64,000 bases of DNA from Ottowia flava (GTDB lineage: Bacteria; Pseudomonadota; Gammaproteobacteria; Burkholderiales; Burkholderiaceae_C). A program made the position numbers and the translations under genes. The stretch covers positions 94,746 through 158,745 of the forward strand of contig NZ_VRUA01000008.1 in assembly GCF_008017535.1 (NCBI RefSeq), read 5' to 3'. The notes under the pieces are model-generated. The model saw only the letters and a list, made by a program, of their open reading frames with translations. It made no database searches and was not told the DNA's origin. This document shows, piece by piece, positions 1 through 9,555 of this stretch. Each line of letters begins with the position of its first letter. Positions within the stretch are counted from its first letter, which is position 1.

Positions 1-1
1 C

Positions 2-406
2 GGCCTGGAAGAACTGCTGCGCAGCGCCGACCACGTGGTGCTGGTGCTGCCCTACACGCCCGAGGCGCACCACCTGATCAACGCCGAGCGCATCGCGCTG
101 ATGAAGCCCGGCGCCACGCTGATCAACATCGCCCGCGGCGGCCTGATCGACGAGAACGCGCTGGCCGCCGCCCTGCAGGCCGGCCGCATCGCCGCCGCCG
201 GGCTGGACGTGTTCGAGGGCGAGCCCCAGGTCAACCCGGCCCTGCTGGCCTGCCGCAACGTCGTGCTGACCCCCCACATCGGCAGCGCCACCGGACCGAC
301 GCGCATGGCGATGGCGCAGCTGGCGGCAGACAACCTGATCGGCTTTCTGACCCAGGGCAAGCCGGTGACGCCGCTGAATGCGGACAGCGTGGCCCACCAC
401 GGCTGA
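2..406 (+). CDS. D-isomer-specific 2-hydroxyacid dehydrogenase, C-terminal part (5' end outside window)
   Basis: This is the end of an NAD(P)-dependent 2-hydroxyacid dehydrogenase, probably of the glyoxylate/hydroxypyruvate reductase type, a soluble enzyme that reduces 2-keto acids. The reading frame is open from the window edge, so the start lies upstream. Visible family motifs are INIARGGLIDE, which carries the catalytic Arg, GLDVFEGEP with the acidic partner, and TPHIGS with the catalytic His. These are the second half of the NAD-binding Rossmann domain and the return to the catalytic domain. The substrate cannot be fixed from this fragment. Confidence 0.9.
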   Translation, partial: GLEELLRSADHVVLVLPYTPEAHHLINAERIALMKPGATLINIARGGLIDENALAAALQAGRIAAAGLDVFEGEPQVNPALLACRNVVLTPHIGSATGPTRMAMAQLAADNLIGFLTQGKPVTPLNADSVAHHG

Positions 407-412
407 CCGGCG

Positions 413-479
413 CTGATTTCATATAAAACATGCCTCCAGCCCTTGCTGGTCAAGCGCGAGCAGCTCTTTTTTTCATAGT
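413..479 (+). repeat. Dispersed CTGCGC/AGCTAT repeat, copy 1 (diverged)
   Basis: Lies between the dehydrogenase stop and the restriction enzyme. It shows the family order: T-rich start, GCCTCCAGCCC, a GCGC core, AGCT, then an ATAG end. Confidence 0.65.
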
Positions 480-488
480 CCACCGCCT

Positions 489-3400
489 GTGATCACCGCA
501 CCGGAATTCATCGCCAAGTGGGGCCCTGGCGGCTCTGCGGCGCACCTCAACGAAGAACAGGGTGCACAAAGCCACTTCCTTGACCTGTGCGAGCTGCTCG
601 GCGTGCCCAAGCCCGGCAGCCCGGGCCTGGCCGACGAATACCTGTTCGAACGCCAGTCGCTGGTACTGGGCGAGGCGCGCGGCTACGCCGACGTGTTCTA
701 CCGCGACCACTTCGCCTGGGAAAACAAGGCCCCCGGCAAGAACCTGGACGCGGCGCTGCGCCAGCTGCAGCAATACAGCCTGAACCTGAGCAACCCGCCG
801 CTGCTGGTGGTGTGCGACCGCCTCACCATCCGTGTCCACACCCAGTTCAACGGCCACCCGAGCGAAACGCACACCGTCCGCATCGACCAGCTGGACCAGC
901 CTGCCCAGCGCGACCTGCTGCGCCGCCTCTGGACCGCGCCCGACAGCTTTCGCCCGCGCCAGACCAACCGCGACATCACCGAAGAAGCCGCCCGCAGCTT
1001 TGCCACCCTGGCCGAACAGTTGCGCGGGCGCGGTCACCACCCCGACGTGGTGGCGCACTTTCTGACCCAGTGCCTGTTCTGCTTCTTTGCCGAAGACGTG
1101 GGCCTGCTGCCCGGTCGCATGTTCGAACGCCTGGTCGGCAACCGCCAGATCACCAGCGACCGCCTGACCGCCGGCCTGGCGCAGCTGTTCAGCACCATGC
1201 AAAGCGGCGGCCTGTACGGCCCTGACGACATCCCCTGGTTCAACGGCGGGCTGTTCCAGCGCATCGACGTGCCCCAGCTGGAAATCCTCGACATCACCGA
1301 GCTGCGCAACGCCGCCAGCCTGAACTGGTCCGCCATCGACGTCTCCATCTTCGGCACCCTGTTCGAACGCGGGCTGGACCCCGCCAAGCGCAGCCAGCTC
1401 GGCGCGCACTACACCGACCCGGCCACCATCGCCCGCATCGTCGAGCCCGTCGTCACCCGCCCATTGCTACAACAATGGGAGCTGGTCGCGCACGACCTGC
1501 AAGCGCTGACGGCCAGAATCAAGCGCCACGGCGACGCCAGCTACCGCAAGGCGCACGCCCGCTTCATCGACTGGCTGGAGAGCCTGCGCGCCTACCGCAT
1601 CCTCGACCCGGCCTGTGGCAGCGGCAACTTTCTGTTCATGGGGCTGAAGGCGCTCAAGGACATCGAGCTGTTCACCCTGTCCGCCGCCGCCGACCTGGGC
1701 CTGGACCGCGAGCAGGACCTGGTCACCGGCCCGCACAACATGCTGGGCATCGAGCTGAACGAATACGCCGCCGAGCTGGCCCGCGTCAGCCTGTGGATCG
1801 GTGAGATCCAGTGGCGCATGGCCCACGGCTACCCGCCCAAGACCAACCCGGTGCTGGAGCCGCTGGAGCAGATCGAATGCCGCGACGCGCTGCTGCAGTG
1901 GCTGCCCGCCGACCGTCCGGTGCAGGACGCGGCGCAGGCATCGGGGACGGATCCCGATGTGGCGCAGCCAAACCCGGGCGCCGACCCCGATCCCGGCCCG
2001 CAAGGCCCCCGCGCCGTCGAAGCGCCGTGGCCCAAGGCGGATGTGGTGATTGGCAACCCGCCGTTCATCGGTGATAAGAAAATGCGCCGCGAACTGGGCG
2101 ACGCTTACGTCGACGCGCTGCGCAAGACCTTCCAGGGGCGTGTGCCTGGCGGTGCCGACTTCGTGTGCTACTGGTTCGAGAAATCGCGCGCCGCGCTGGT
2201 GACGCACGGCCTGGTGGCTGCGGGCCTGGTCACCACCAATTCGATCCGCGGCGGCGCCAACCGCAAGGTGCTCGACGCCATCGTGCGCGACAGCCGCATC
2301 TACGACGCCTGGAGTGATGAGCCGTGGGTGAACGATGGGGCGGCGGTGCGGGTTTCGTTGGTGGCGTTTGGGAACGTCGCCCCTCCGATCCATCTCGACG
2401 GTCAACAGGTTGACCTTATTCAAAGCAGCCTTGACGAGGGAAGCGCTGGAAATGCTGACCTGACATCCGTCAAGCGGTTGTCTACAAATGGGGGCGCGAG
2501 CTTTCAGGGACCGGTACTTGTTGGCGATTTCGAGATACGGTATGCGACGGCGAAGCAGTGGCTCTGGACGCCCAATCCCCATGGTCGACCCAATGCGGAC
2601 GTTGTTCGCCCACTCATGAACGGCAAGGACATCACCAGTCGCTCTCGTGGCGTGTGGGTGGTGGATTTCAATGCCATGACCGAATCGGACGCCAGCTTGT
2701 TCGAAAAGCCGTTCGAATACGTACGCCAATACGTCAAGCCGTTTCGAGACAAAAACCGCGATGAATCACGCAAGAAGCGTTGGTGGCTACACGGACGCCT
2801 TGGAACCGATTGGCGGACAGCTACGCGGTCTGTGGATCGATACGTGGCGACCTCACAGGTTTCAAAGCATCGAACGTGGACTTGGCAGAGCGGCGTCGTC
2901 TGGCCGCATCAAACCGTTATCGCCATCGCCCGCGCCGACGACACCACCTTCGGCATCCTGCACAGCCGCTTCCACGAGCTCTGGTCGCTGCGCATGGGCA
3001 CGTCGCTGGAAGACCGGCCGCGCTACACCCCCACCACCTGCTTTGAAACCTTCCCCTTCCCCGCCGGCCTGACGCCCGCCGACACCGCGCACCAGCGCAC
3101 CGAGGCGCTGCCGGGCGGTGCGTTGATCCCGGCGGGCCTGAGCGACGATTCAGAGCCAAATCGGCCTCCAGACCATTCCCAGACTGCGCCAGCAGCTATC
3201 AAAATCATAGAAACCCGGGCCGCTGCCAGCACCATTGCCGAGGCCGCGCACCGGCTCGACGGACTGCGCCAGAACTGGCTGAACCCGCCCGAATGGACGC
3301 AGCGCGTGCCCGAGGTGGTGCCGTTGGGCATGACCGCATCGCCCTACCCGGACCGCATCGAACCCAGGCCAGACCTGAGCGAAGCCGACGCCAAGGCGCT

Positions 3401-3626
3401 GCAAAAGCGCACGCTGACCAACCTCTACAACCAGCGCCCGGCCTGGCTGGCGCAGGCGCACGCGCAGTTGGACGCGGCGGTGGCCGCCGCCTACGGCTGG
3501 GCCGACTACACGGCCGACATGCCCGACGACGAGATCCTGCGCCGCCTGCTGGCGCTGAACCTGGCGCGTGCCGCGACAGCGCCGCCGACGCCGTCCGCGC
3601 GTGCCGTGACGTCGTCGGCAGATTGA
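489..3626 (+). CDS. MmeI-like (Type IIL/IIG) restriction-modification enzyme, single polypeptide
   Basis: A 1045-residue protein that appears to join endonuclease, adenine-N6 methyltransferase and target recognition in one chain, as in MmeI (about 920 residues). Residues 66-80 hold a PD-(D/E)XK-type site, D68, E78 and K80 (YADVF...WENK), spaced as in MmeI. A helical spacer follows. SAM motif I (ILDPACGSGNFL) is at 371-382 and the catalytic NPPF at 523-526. The target-recognition region is about 630-810, and a C-terminal domain contains NWLNPPEW. The start is GTG with no clear ribosome site. No separate S or R subunit is adjacent. Two oddities stand out: the recognition region is visibly AT-richer than the rest, and a dispersed repeat encodes about residues 888-908, part of an extra-long linker. 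Whether the nuclease is active is unknown. Confidence 0.85.
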   Translation: MITAPEFIAKWGPGGSAAHLNEEQGAQSHFLDLCELLGVPKPGSPGLADEYLFERQSLVLGEARGYADVFYRDHFAWENKAPGKNLDAALRQLQQYSLNLSNPPLLVVCDRLTIRVHTQFNGHPSETHTVRIDQLDQPAQRDLLRRLWTAPDSFRPRQTNRDITEEAARSFATLAEQLRGRGHHPDVVAHFLTQCLFCFFAEDVGLLPGRMFERLVGNRQITSDRLTAGLAQLFSTMQSGGLYGPDDIPWFNGGLFQRIDVPQLEILDITELRNAASLNWSAIDVSIFGTLFERGLDPAKRSQLGAHYTDPATIARIVEPVVTRPLLQQWELVAHDLQALTARIKRHGDASYRKAHARFIDWLESLRAYRILDPACGSGNFLFMGLKALKDIELFTLSAAADLGLDREQDLVTGPHNMLGIELNEYAAELARVSLWIGEIQWRMAHGYPPKTNPVLEPLEQIECRDALLQWLPADRPVQDAAQASGTDPDVAQPNPGADPDPGPQGPRAVEAPWPKADVVIGNPPFIGDKKMRRELGDAYVDALRKTFQGRVPGGADFVCYWFEKSRAALVTHGLVAAGLVTTNSIRGGANRKVLDAIVRDSRIYDAWSDEPWVNDGAAVRVSLVAFGNVAPPIHLDGQQVDLIQSSLDEGSAGNADLTSVKRLSTNGGASFQGPVLVGDFEIRYATAKQWLWTPNPHGRPNADVVRPLMNGKDITSRSRGVWVVDFNAMTESDASLFEKPFEYVRQYVKPFRDKNRDESRKKRWWLHGRLGTDWRTATRSVDRYVATSQVSKHRTWTWQSGVVWPHQTVIAIARADDTTFGILHSRFHELWSLRMGTSLEDRPRYTPTTCFETFPFPAGLTPADTAHQRTEALPGGALIPAGLSDDSEPNRPPDHSQTAPAAIKIIETRAAASTIAEAAHRLDGLRQNWLNPPEWTQRVPEVVPLGMTASPYPDRIEPRPDLSEADAKALQKRTLTNLYNQRPAWLAQAHAQLDAAVAAAYGWADYTADMPDDEILRRLLALNLARAATAPPTPSARAVTSSAD
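3150..3211 (+). repeat. Dispersed repeat, copy 2, inside the MmeI-like gene
   Basis: A clear copy (AAATCGGCCTCCAG ... CTGCGCCAGCAGCTATC, N, ATAG) lies in frame in the linker between the recognition region and the C-terminal domain of the restriction enzyme. Confidence 0.85.
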
Positions 3627-3627
3627 T

Positions 3628-3688
3628 CAAGTTTTTGGCCTGAAACCCTTTCCTGATCTGCGCGAGCAGCTTTCAACTTCATAGCAGA
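3628..3688 (+). repeat. Dispersed repeat, copy 3
   Basis: Starts directly after the restriction enzyme stop codon. It has the GGCCT block, CTGCGCGAGCAGCT core and ATAGC end. Confidence 0.75.
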
Positions 3689-3692
3689 ATCC

Positions 3693-3944
3693 ATGAACGC
3701 AGCCGCCGCCGACGACGACGATGAAGACCGCATGGTCGACGTGATGTCGCCGGAAGTGCCCGAGGAGATTCGCCAGGCGGTGCTGGCCCGCAACGCGCCC
3801 GATGCCACGCTCTGGCGCTGCCCGCGCAGGTCGGGGCTGCGCGGCCCGCTGTCCTGGCTGGGCATCGGGCAACGGCGGGTGATCATCGAGTGGTGGCTGT
3901 TGAGCGCCGATGGCGAGCTGATCGAAGCGTTCTGGCTGACATGA
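3693..3944 (+). CDS. Small hypothetical protein (83 aa)
   Basis: I do not recognise a family. The N-terminus is very acidic (DDDDED at about 8-13) and the C-terminal half is rich in Trp, Arg and hydrophobic residues (IIEWWLL, EAFWLT), probably a small compact domain rather than a membrane segment. It sits between a dispersed repeat and rmuC on the same strand, 46 bp before rmuC, so the two may be co-transcribed. No strong ribosome site is visible. Codon use is like its neighbours, which supports a real gene. Confidence 0.55.
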   Translation: MNAAAADDDDEDRMVDVMSPEVPEEIRQAVLARNAPDATLWRCPRRSGLRGPLSWLGIGQRRVIIEWWLLSADGELIEAFWLT

Positions 3945-3990
3945 CACCCCGCGCGGCGCTCGCGCCTGACGCACCCCAACCGACTTATCC

Positions 3991-5409
3991 ATGGCTTCTA
4001 CGTTTCCCGACTGGTTGATCTGGCTGGCCCTGGCCGGCCTGTTGCTCAACGCCATCCTGCTGATCGTGCTGCTGCTGCGCCGGCCGCAGCGGCCGGACGA
4101 CGTGGCGTCGCGCGGCGAGCTGCAGGCGGTGGTCGGGCAGGCCGTGGGGCAGCAGCAGGAGCGCCTGGCGCACGGGCTGCGGCAGGAGATGGGCGAGTCG
4201 GCGCGCGACGGGCGGCAGGAGCTGGCGCAGACGCTGCTGCGCTTTCAGGACGCGGTGATGCGCCAGGGCGCCGAAGCCACGCGCACGCAGAACACGCAGA
4301 TCGACGCCTTTGCCCAGCAGCTGGCGCACCTGCGCGGCGGCCTGTCGGAGACGCTGACGCAGCAGCTGACCGCCTTGAGCGAAGCCAACGCGCGCCGCCT
4401 GCAGGAAGTGCGCGGCACGCTGGAGCAGCAGCTGGCCGCGCTGCAGGCCGCCAACAGCGCCAAGCTGGACGAGATGCGCCGCACGGTGGACGAGAAGCTG
4501 CACGCCACGCTGGAGCAGCGCCTGGGCGAGAGCTTCAAGCAGGTGGCCGAGCGGCTGGAGCTGGTGCACCGCGGCCTGGGCGAGATGCAGCGGCTGGCGC
4601 AGGACGTGGGTTCGCTCAACCGGGTGCTGACCAACGTCAAGTCGCGCGGCGTGTTTGGCGAGGTGCAGCTGGCCGGGCTGCTGGAGCAGGTGTTCACGCC
4701 CGAGCAGTACGCCGCCAACGTCGAGACGGTGCCGGGCAGCAACGCGCGCGTCGAGTTCGCGATCCGTCTGCCGGGCCGGCGCGAGGACGGCGCGCCGCTG
4801 TGGCTGCCGATCGACGCGAAGTTTCCGCGCGAGGATTACGAGCGCCTGCTGGCCGCGCAGGACGCGGCCGACGCGCCGGGCGCCGAAGCCGCGGCCAAGG
4901 CGATCGAGGCGCGCCTGCGGCTGGAGGCGCGCACCATCCGTCAGAAGTACATCGCCGCGCCGCACACGACCGACTTCGCCATCCTGTTCCTGCCGACCGA
5001 AGGCCTGTACGCCGAAGCGCTGCGCCGCCCTGGCCTGGTGGAGGCGCTGCAGCGCTACCACCGCATCACGCTGGCCGGGCCGACCACGCTGCTGGCGACG
5101 CTGAGCAGCCTGCAAATGGGCTTTCGCACGCTGGCGCTGGAAAAGCGCAGCGCCGAGGTGTGGGAAGTGCTGGGCGCGGTGAAGACCGAGTTCGGCAAGT
5201 TCGGCGAATTCGTCAGCAAGGTGCGCGGCCAGGCCGAGAACGTGGTCAAGACGCTGGATCAGGCGCAGACGCGCACCAACATGATGAACCGCGCGCTGCG
5301 CCAAGTGGAGGCGCTGCCCGACGAGGCGGCCGGGCGGCTGTTGCCGGGCGGCGGCGCGGGGATGGACGCCCCGCCGGACACGTCGGCGCCACCATCGCCT
5401 GCGCCATGA
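3991..5409 (+). CDS. rmuC: DNA recombination protein RmuC
   Basis: A 472-residue RmuC family protein, thought to limit rearrangement at inverted repeats. Residues about 6-28 form one membrane segment (LIWLALAGLLLNAILLIVLLL). A long Ala/Gln/Glu-rich coiled coil runs to about 215. The conserved RmuC core then begins (NVKSRGVFGEVQL, later PIDAKFPREDY) and ends near 420, followed by a variable Pro/Ala tail. The order membrane anchor, coiled coil and restriction-fold-like core is typical, and so is the length. Confidence 0.95.
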   Translation: MASTFPDWLIWLALAGLLLNAILLIVLLLRRPQRPDDVASRGELQAVVGQAVGQQQERLAHGLRQEMGESARDGRQELAQTLLRFQDAVMRQGAEATRTQNTQIDAFAQQLAHLRGGLSETLTQQLTALSEANARRLQEVRGTLEQQLAALQAANSAKLDEMRRTVDEKLHATLEQRLGESFKQVAERLELVHRGLGEMQRLAQDVGSLNRVLTNVKSRGVFGEVQLAGLLEQVFTPEQYAANVETVPGSNARVEFAIRLPGRREDGAPLWLPIDAKFPREDYERLLAAQDAADAPGAEAAAKAIEARLRLEARTIRQKYIAAPHTTDFAILFLPTEGLYAEALRRPGLVEALQRYHRITLAGPTTLLATLSSLQMGFRTLALEKRSAEVWEVLGAVKTEFGKFGEFVSKVRGQAENVVKTLDQAQTRTNMMNRALRQVEALPDEAAGRLLPGGGAGMDAPPDTSAPPSPAP

Positions 5410-5468
5410 ACGCTATACCTTTAGTAGATGTTTGCGCAAATGGTTGTAAGGCCAGTGGCCCATTTTCC
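5408..5468 (-). repeat. Dispersed repeat, copy 4
   Basis: Reverse orientation: GCTATA, N, TAG, then TTTGCGCAAA, GGTTGTAAGGCCAGTGGCCC. It fills the gap between rmuC and the MFS gene and touches the rmuC stop. Confidence 0.8.
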
Positions 5469-5485
5469 TTGAAAGACGGACTTTC

Positions 5486-6688
5486 ATGACCGGGCGCGAG
5501 CTGCTGCGCCTGATGCTGGCGCAAATCTGTGTGCACACCGCCATGACCGGCACGCGCCTGGCCGCGCCGCTGTTGGCGCTGCAGCAGGGTTACAGCGCGG
5601 CGGCGGTGGGCGTGTTGCTGGCGCTGTACGCGCTGTCGGGCGTTTTTCTGGCGCTGCCGGCGGGGCGGCTGGCGGACCGGCGCGGGCTGCACCTGCCGAT
5701 GCAGCTGGCCGTGGGCGCGGCGGTGCTGGGCGCGGGGATGGCGGCGGCGTTTCCGGTGTACAGCGTGCTGTGCGTGTCGGCGCTGCTGACCGGCGCATCG
5801 GCCGGCGCGATGCAGATCGCCATGCAGCGGCACGTGGGGCGTTCGGCGCGCGGGCCGGACGAGTTGAAGCACCTGTTCAGCTGGATCGCCGTGGCGCCGC
5901 CGACGGCCAACTTTCTGGGGCCGTTTGCGGCGGGGTTGCTGATCGACTTTGCCGGTCCGCAGCCGGCGGACATGGTCGGCTTTCGCGCGGCGTTTGCGCT
6001 GATGGCGCTGCTGCCGCTGGTCGGCTGGCTGCTGGCGCGCGGCGCGCCCGAATCCGAGGCGCTGGCCGGCAGCGCGGCCGAGCAGACCAAGAGCTCGGCC
6101 TTTGAGCTGGTGGCGCTGCCGGGCATCCGCCGCCTGCTGTTCGCCAACCTGCTGCAAGCGGCAGCGTGGGACGCCCACACCTTCGTGCTGCCCATCCTGG
6201 GCCATGAGCGCGGCATGGCGGCATCGACCATCGGCGTGCTGCTGGGCTCGTTCGCCGTGGCGGCCGCGGTGGTGCGGGTGGCCCTGCCGCGCCTGACCGC
6301 CAACGTGCCGGAATGGCGCGTCATCTACTTCGCCACGCTGGTGGCGGCGGTGGCGCTGCTGGTCTACCCGCTGATGCCTGACGCCTGGACCATGGGCATG
6401 TGTTCGGTGGTGCTGGGCCTGGCGCTGGGCGCCGTGCAGCCGATGGTGCTGGTGCTGCTGCACCGCGTGGCGCCGCCAGCGCGCCAGGGCGAGGCCATGG
6501 CGCTGCGCATGATGACGATGAACTTCTCCAGCTTCCTGCTGCCCATGCTTTTCGGCTCGATCGGCGCGGTGACCGGCGTGGCCGGCCTGTTCTGGCTGGT
6601 GGCGGGCGTGGTGGCGATCGGCGCACGCGAGGTACCGGGGTTGCGGGAGGTGGACGCGCCGGGTACCCCGCCATCCAGCAAGATATGA
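5486..6688 (+). CDS. MFS transporter (400 aa)
   Basis: Inner-membrane major facilitator with about 12 hydrophobic segments. The loop after the second segment has the MFS signature pattern (GRLADRRG at about 63-70), followed by GVLLGSF and [11 protein letters not shown] in the second half. The substrate is not evident. It stands alone on the plus strand between two dispersed repeats, and its 3' end faces ntrC on the other strand. Confidence 0.85.
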   Translation: MTGRELLRLMLAQICVHTAMTGTRLAAPLLALQQGYSAAAVGVLLALYALSGVFLALPAGRLADRRGLHLPMQLAVGAAVLGAGMAAAFPVYSVLCVSALLTGASAGAMQIAMQRHVGRSARGPDELKHLFSWIAVAPPTANFLGPFAAGLLIDFAGPQPADMVGFRAAFALMALLPLVGWLLARGAPESEALAGSAAEQTKSSAFELVALPGIRRLLFANLLQAAAWDAHTFVLPILGHERGMAASTIGVLLGSFAVAAAVVRVALPRLTANVPEWRVIYFATLVAAVALLVYPLMPDAWTMGMCSVVLGLALGAVQPMVLVLLHRVAPPARQGEAMALRMMTMNFSSFLLPMLFGSIGAVTGVAGLFWLVAGVVAIGAREVPGLREVDAPGTPPSSKI

Positions 6689-6746
6689 ACGAAATCGGCC
6701 TCCAGCCTTACAACCACCTGCGCAAACAGCTCCCGATTCAATAGCA
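6687..6746 (+). repeat. Dispersed repeat, copy 5
   Basis: AAATCGGCCTCCAGCC, TACAACCACCTGCGCAAACAGCT and the ATAG end lie between the convergent MFS and ntrC genes, starting at the MFS stop codon. Confidence 0.85.
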
Positions 6747-6800
6747 CACAGCATGGGCGACGCGGTGGCAAAAGGATGCCCGAGCCGCGCCGCAGCGTGT

Positions 6801-8327
6801 TCAGTCTTCCAGACCCAGGTCCTGAATCTTGCGCGTGATGGTGTTGCGCCCGATGCCCAGGCGCTGCGCCGCTTCGATGCGGCGCCCACGGGTGCTGGCC
6901 AGTGCGGCCTGGATGAGGCGCGCTTCGGCGCGGTGGATCAGCCGGTCCCACACGTCTGGCAGGCCGGCTTCCAGCAACTGGGCGGCTTCGGCCTCCAGCG
7001 CGCCCTCCCAGCCGTTCGCGGCGTCGCCGCGGGGGCCGGGGTCGAGGGGCAACGCCGCCAGCGGTGGCGCGGCGATGCCATGCTCCAGCACCTGGCCACC
7101 GCCGCCATCGGCCAAGGCGGGCGCCTGGACCGGTGCCGCACCGGGCGGCGCCTCGGTGCGCGGGGGCACTGCCAGCACTTCGGGCGGCAGGTCCTTCAAC
7201 TCGACCACCTGCGAGGGCGCCATGACGGTCAGCCAGTGGCAGATGTTTTCCAGTTGGCGCACGTTGCCGGGGAAGGGAAAACCTTCCAGCCGTGCCAGCG
7301 CCGGGGCCGATATCTGCTTGGGCTGCACGCCCAGCTGGCGGGCGCTCTGCGCCAGGAAATGGCGGGTCAGCGACGCGATGTCCTCGCGCCGCTCGCGCAG
7401 GGGCGGCAGGCGCAGGCGGATGACGTTCAGGCGGTGGAACAGGTCTTCGCGGAAGGCACCATCGGCCACGCGCTGCTCCAGGTTCTGGTGCGTGGCGGCG
7501 ATCACGCGCACATTGGCCTGCACCGCCTGGTGGCCGCCGACGCGGTAGAACTGCCCGTCTGACAGCACGCGCAGCAGGCGCGTCTGCAAGTCGAACGGCA
7601 TGTCGCCGATCTCGTCGAGGAACAACGTGCCGCCCTCGGCCTGCTCGAAACGGCCGCGGCGCAGCGTCTGCGCGCCCGTGAAGGCGCCGCGTTCGTGGCC
7701 GAACAGCTCGGATTCGAGCAGGTCCTTGGGGATGGCCGCCGTGTTGATGGCGACGAACGGCCCGCCTGCGCGGCTGGAATGCTTGTGCAGCGCGCGCGCC
7801 ACCAGTTCCTTGCCGCTGCCGGATTCGCCGGTGATCAGCACCGTGACCTGGCTGTGCGACAACCGGCCAATGGCGCGGAACACGTCCTGCATGGCCGGCG
7901 CCTGGCCCAGCATCTCGGGCGCCACGGTCTGCGGCGCTTCGGCCACGGCTTCGCGCTGGCTTTCGGTGACGGCGCGCTGAATCAGCTCGACCGCCTGCGG
8001 CACGTCAAACGGCTTGGCCAGGTAGTCGAACGCGCCGCCCTGAAAGGCCGAGACCGCGCTGTCCAGATCGGAAAACGCCGTCATCACGATCACCGGCAGT
8101 TGCGGCAACCGCTGCTTGACGGTGGCCAGCAGCTCCAGCCCGTTGCCGCCGGGCATGCGGATGTCGCTGACCAGCACGCCGGGCGCGTCGGCGCCCGACG
8201 CGTCCAGCGCGCTCAGCACTTCGCGCGGGTTGGCAAACGAGCGCGTGGGCAGCGCGGCACGCGCCAGCGCCTTTTCAAGGACGAAGCGAATGGACGGGTC
8301 ATCGTCGACGATCCAGATCGGCTTCAT
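6801..8327 (-). CDS. ntrC: Nitrogen regulator NtrC (NR(I)), sigma-54 activator
   Basis: A 508-residue response regulator of nitrogen assimilation. An N-terminal receiver has phospho-acceptor D55 (VSDIRMPG) and conserved Lys in YLAKPFD. The central AAA+ domain has Walker A GESGSGKE and the sigma-54 contact loop GAFTGAQ. The C-terminal Fis-type helix-turn-helix ends in GIGRNTITRKIQDLGLED. I chose the ATG at 8327 because the receiver begins there (MKPIWIVDDD) and an AGGAG lies about 10 nt upstream. It is the last gene of the minus-strand block glnA, small protein, glnL, ntrC, and its likely target sites lie upstream of glnA in this window. Confidence 0.97.
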   Translation of the reverse strand: MKPIWIVDDDPSIRFVLEKALARAALPTRSFANPREVLSALDASGADAPGVLVSDIRMPGGNGLELLATVKQRLPQLPVIVMTAFSDLDSAVSAFQGGAFDYLAKPFDVPQAVELIQRAVTESQREAVAEAPQTVAPEMLGQAPAMQDVFRAIGRLSHSQVTVLITGESGSGKELVARALHKHSSRAGGPFVAINTAAIPKDLLESELFGHERGAFTGAQTLRRGRFEQAEGGTLFLDEIGDMPFDLQTRLLRVLSDGQFYRVGGHQAVQANVRVIAATHQNLEQRVADGAFREDLFHRLNVIRLRLPPLRERREDIASLTRHFLAQSARQLGVQPKQISAPALARLEGFPFPGNVRQLENICHWLTVMAPSQVVELKDLPPEVLAVPPRTEAPPGAAPVQAPALADGGGGQVLEHGIAAPPLAALPLDPGPRGDAANGWEGALEAEAAQLLEAGLPDVWDRLIHRAEARLIQAALASTRGRRIEAAQRLGIGRNTITRKIQDLGLED

Positions 8328-8398
8328 GGGGGTATCGCTCCTGCAAACTGAAAGGCATGGGCACGGGTGTCCGGACAACCCCTGGCCTGGCCAGCAGC

Positions 8399-9472
8399 TC
8401 AGGGCAAGGGGATCAGGATCCGGAAATCCGTCTTTCCGGGCTCGCTGGCCAGCTCGATCAGGCCGCCGTGCTGCTGCACAAAGGTTTGCGCCAGGGTCAG
8501 CCCCAGCCCGCTGCCTCCGTCGCGCCCTGATACCAGGGGTTGAAACACTCGGTCCTTGATCGCGTCCGGCACACCGGGCCCGTTGTCGATGACATGCAAT
8601 TCCAGTGCCAGTCTATAGCGCTGGCGCCCGAAAGTGACCTGGCGCAGCACGCGCGTGCGCAAGGTGATCTGCGCATCGCCGGCCGCGATGCGCTCGGTCA
8701 GCGCCTGGGCGGCGTTGTGCACCACGTTCAGCACGGCCTGGATCAGCTGTTCGCGGTCGCCGCGCAGTTCGGGCAGCGAGGTGTCGTAGTCGCGCACCAC
8801 CTTCAACCCGCGCGGGAATTCGGCCAGCACCAGCGAACGCACGCGCTCGCACACCTCGTGGATGTTGACTTCGCCCAGCACCTGGCGGTGGCGATGCGGC
8901 GCCAGCAGGCGATCGACCAGCAGCTGCAGGCGGTCGGATTCGTGGATGATGACCTGGGTGTACTCGTGCAGGCTGCGGTCGCTGATCTCCATTTCCAGTA
9001 GCTGCGCCGCGCCGCGGATGCCGCCCAGCGGGTTCTTGATCTCGTGCGCGAGGTTGCGAAACAGCTCCTTGTTGGCCTTGGCCTGATCGGCCAGGCGCTC
9101 TTCGCGCTCCTGGCGCGCCTGCTGCTCCAGCGGCAGCAGCTCGACGATGATTTCGCCAGCGCGCTCGGTCTGGGCCACGATCGCGTGCACGGCCAGAGGT
9201 TCGCCGCTTTGGGGTTTGAGTTGCGCGTCGTAGCGCAGGGCGGCGAACTGGTTGCCACGCACACCCTCCAGCGCGTGCTGCAATGTGTCGGCCTCGGCGA
9301 AGTACTGCGCCAGGCCCGTGCCTTCGATGCTGCGCCAGGACAGGCCGATGGCGTTTTCCAGCGCAGCGTTGGCGAACAGCACGGTGCCGTCCTGCGCAAC
9401 CACGGCCACCAGCGTCGGCAACAGGTCAAAGGCCTGAAACCGGGCGGGGTGCGGTCGACGGGCGGCGCCCAA
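8399..9472 (-). CDS. glnL: Nitrogen sensor kinase NtrB/GlnL (NR(II))
   Basis: A 357-residue soluble histidine kinase, partner of NtrC. A PAS domain occupies about residues 12-110 (LVAVVAQDGTVLFAN), then the dimerisation and phospho-acceptor helix with H143 (NLAHEIKNPLGG), then the HATPase (N box NVVHNAAQA, G boxes DNGPGVPD and GGSGLGL). There is no transmembrane segment, as expected for NtrB. The first available start after an in-frame stop is a TTG at 9472 with no strong ribosome site. No early ATG exists, so the start is uncertain by a few codons. It lies 71 bp before ntrC. Confidence 0.95.
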   Translation of the reverse strand: MGAARRPHPARFQAFDLLPTLVAVVAQDGTVLFANAALENAIGLSWRSIEGTGLAQYFAEADTLQHALEGVRGNQFAALRYDAQLKPQSGEPLAVHAIVAQTERAGEIIVELLPLEQQARQEREERLADQAKANKELFRNLAHEIKNPLGGIRGAAQLLEMEISDRSLHEYTQVIIHESDRLQLLVDRLLAPHRHRQVLGEVNIHEVCERVRSLVLAEFPRGLKVVRDYDTSLPELRGDREQLIQAVLNVVHNAAQALTERIAAGDAQITLRTRVLRQVTFGRQRYRLALELHVIDNGPGVPDAIKDRVFQPLVSGRDGGSGLGLTLAQTFVQQHGGLIELASEPGKTDFRILIPLP

Positions 9473-9555
9473 GGTGACGGTGGGATCAAGAAAGCGAAAG
9501 GCGCCGTGGCGCCATCAAGTGGGCACGGCGACAAGCACCGCGCCCACGGGAGGTA

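Noticed and set aside
3693..3944. Regulator (C protein) of the restriction enzyme
   Set aside because: The 83-residue protein has no helix-turn-helix and lies downstream of the enzyme.
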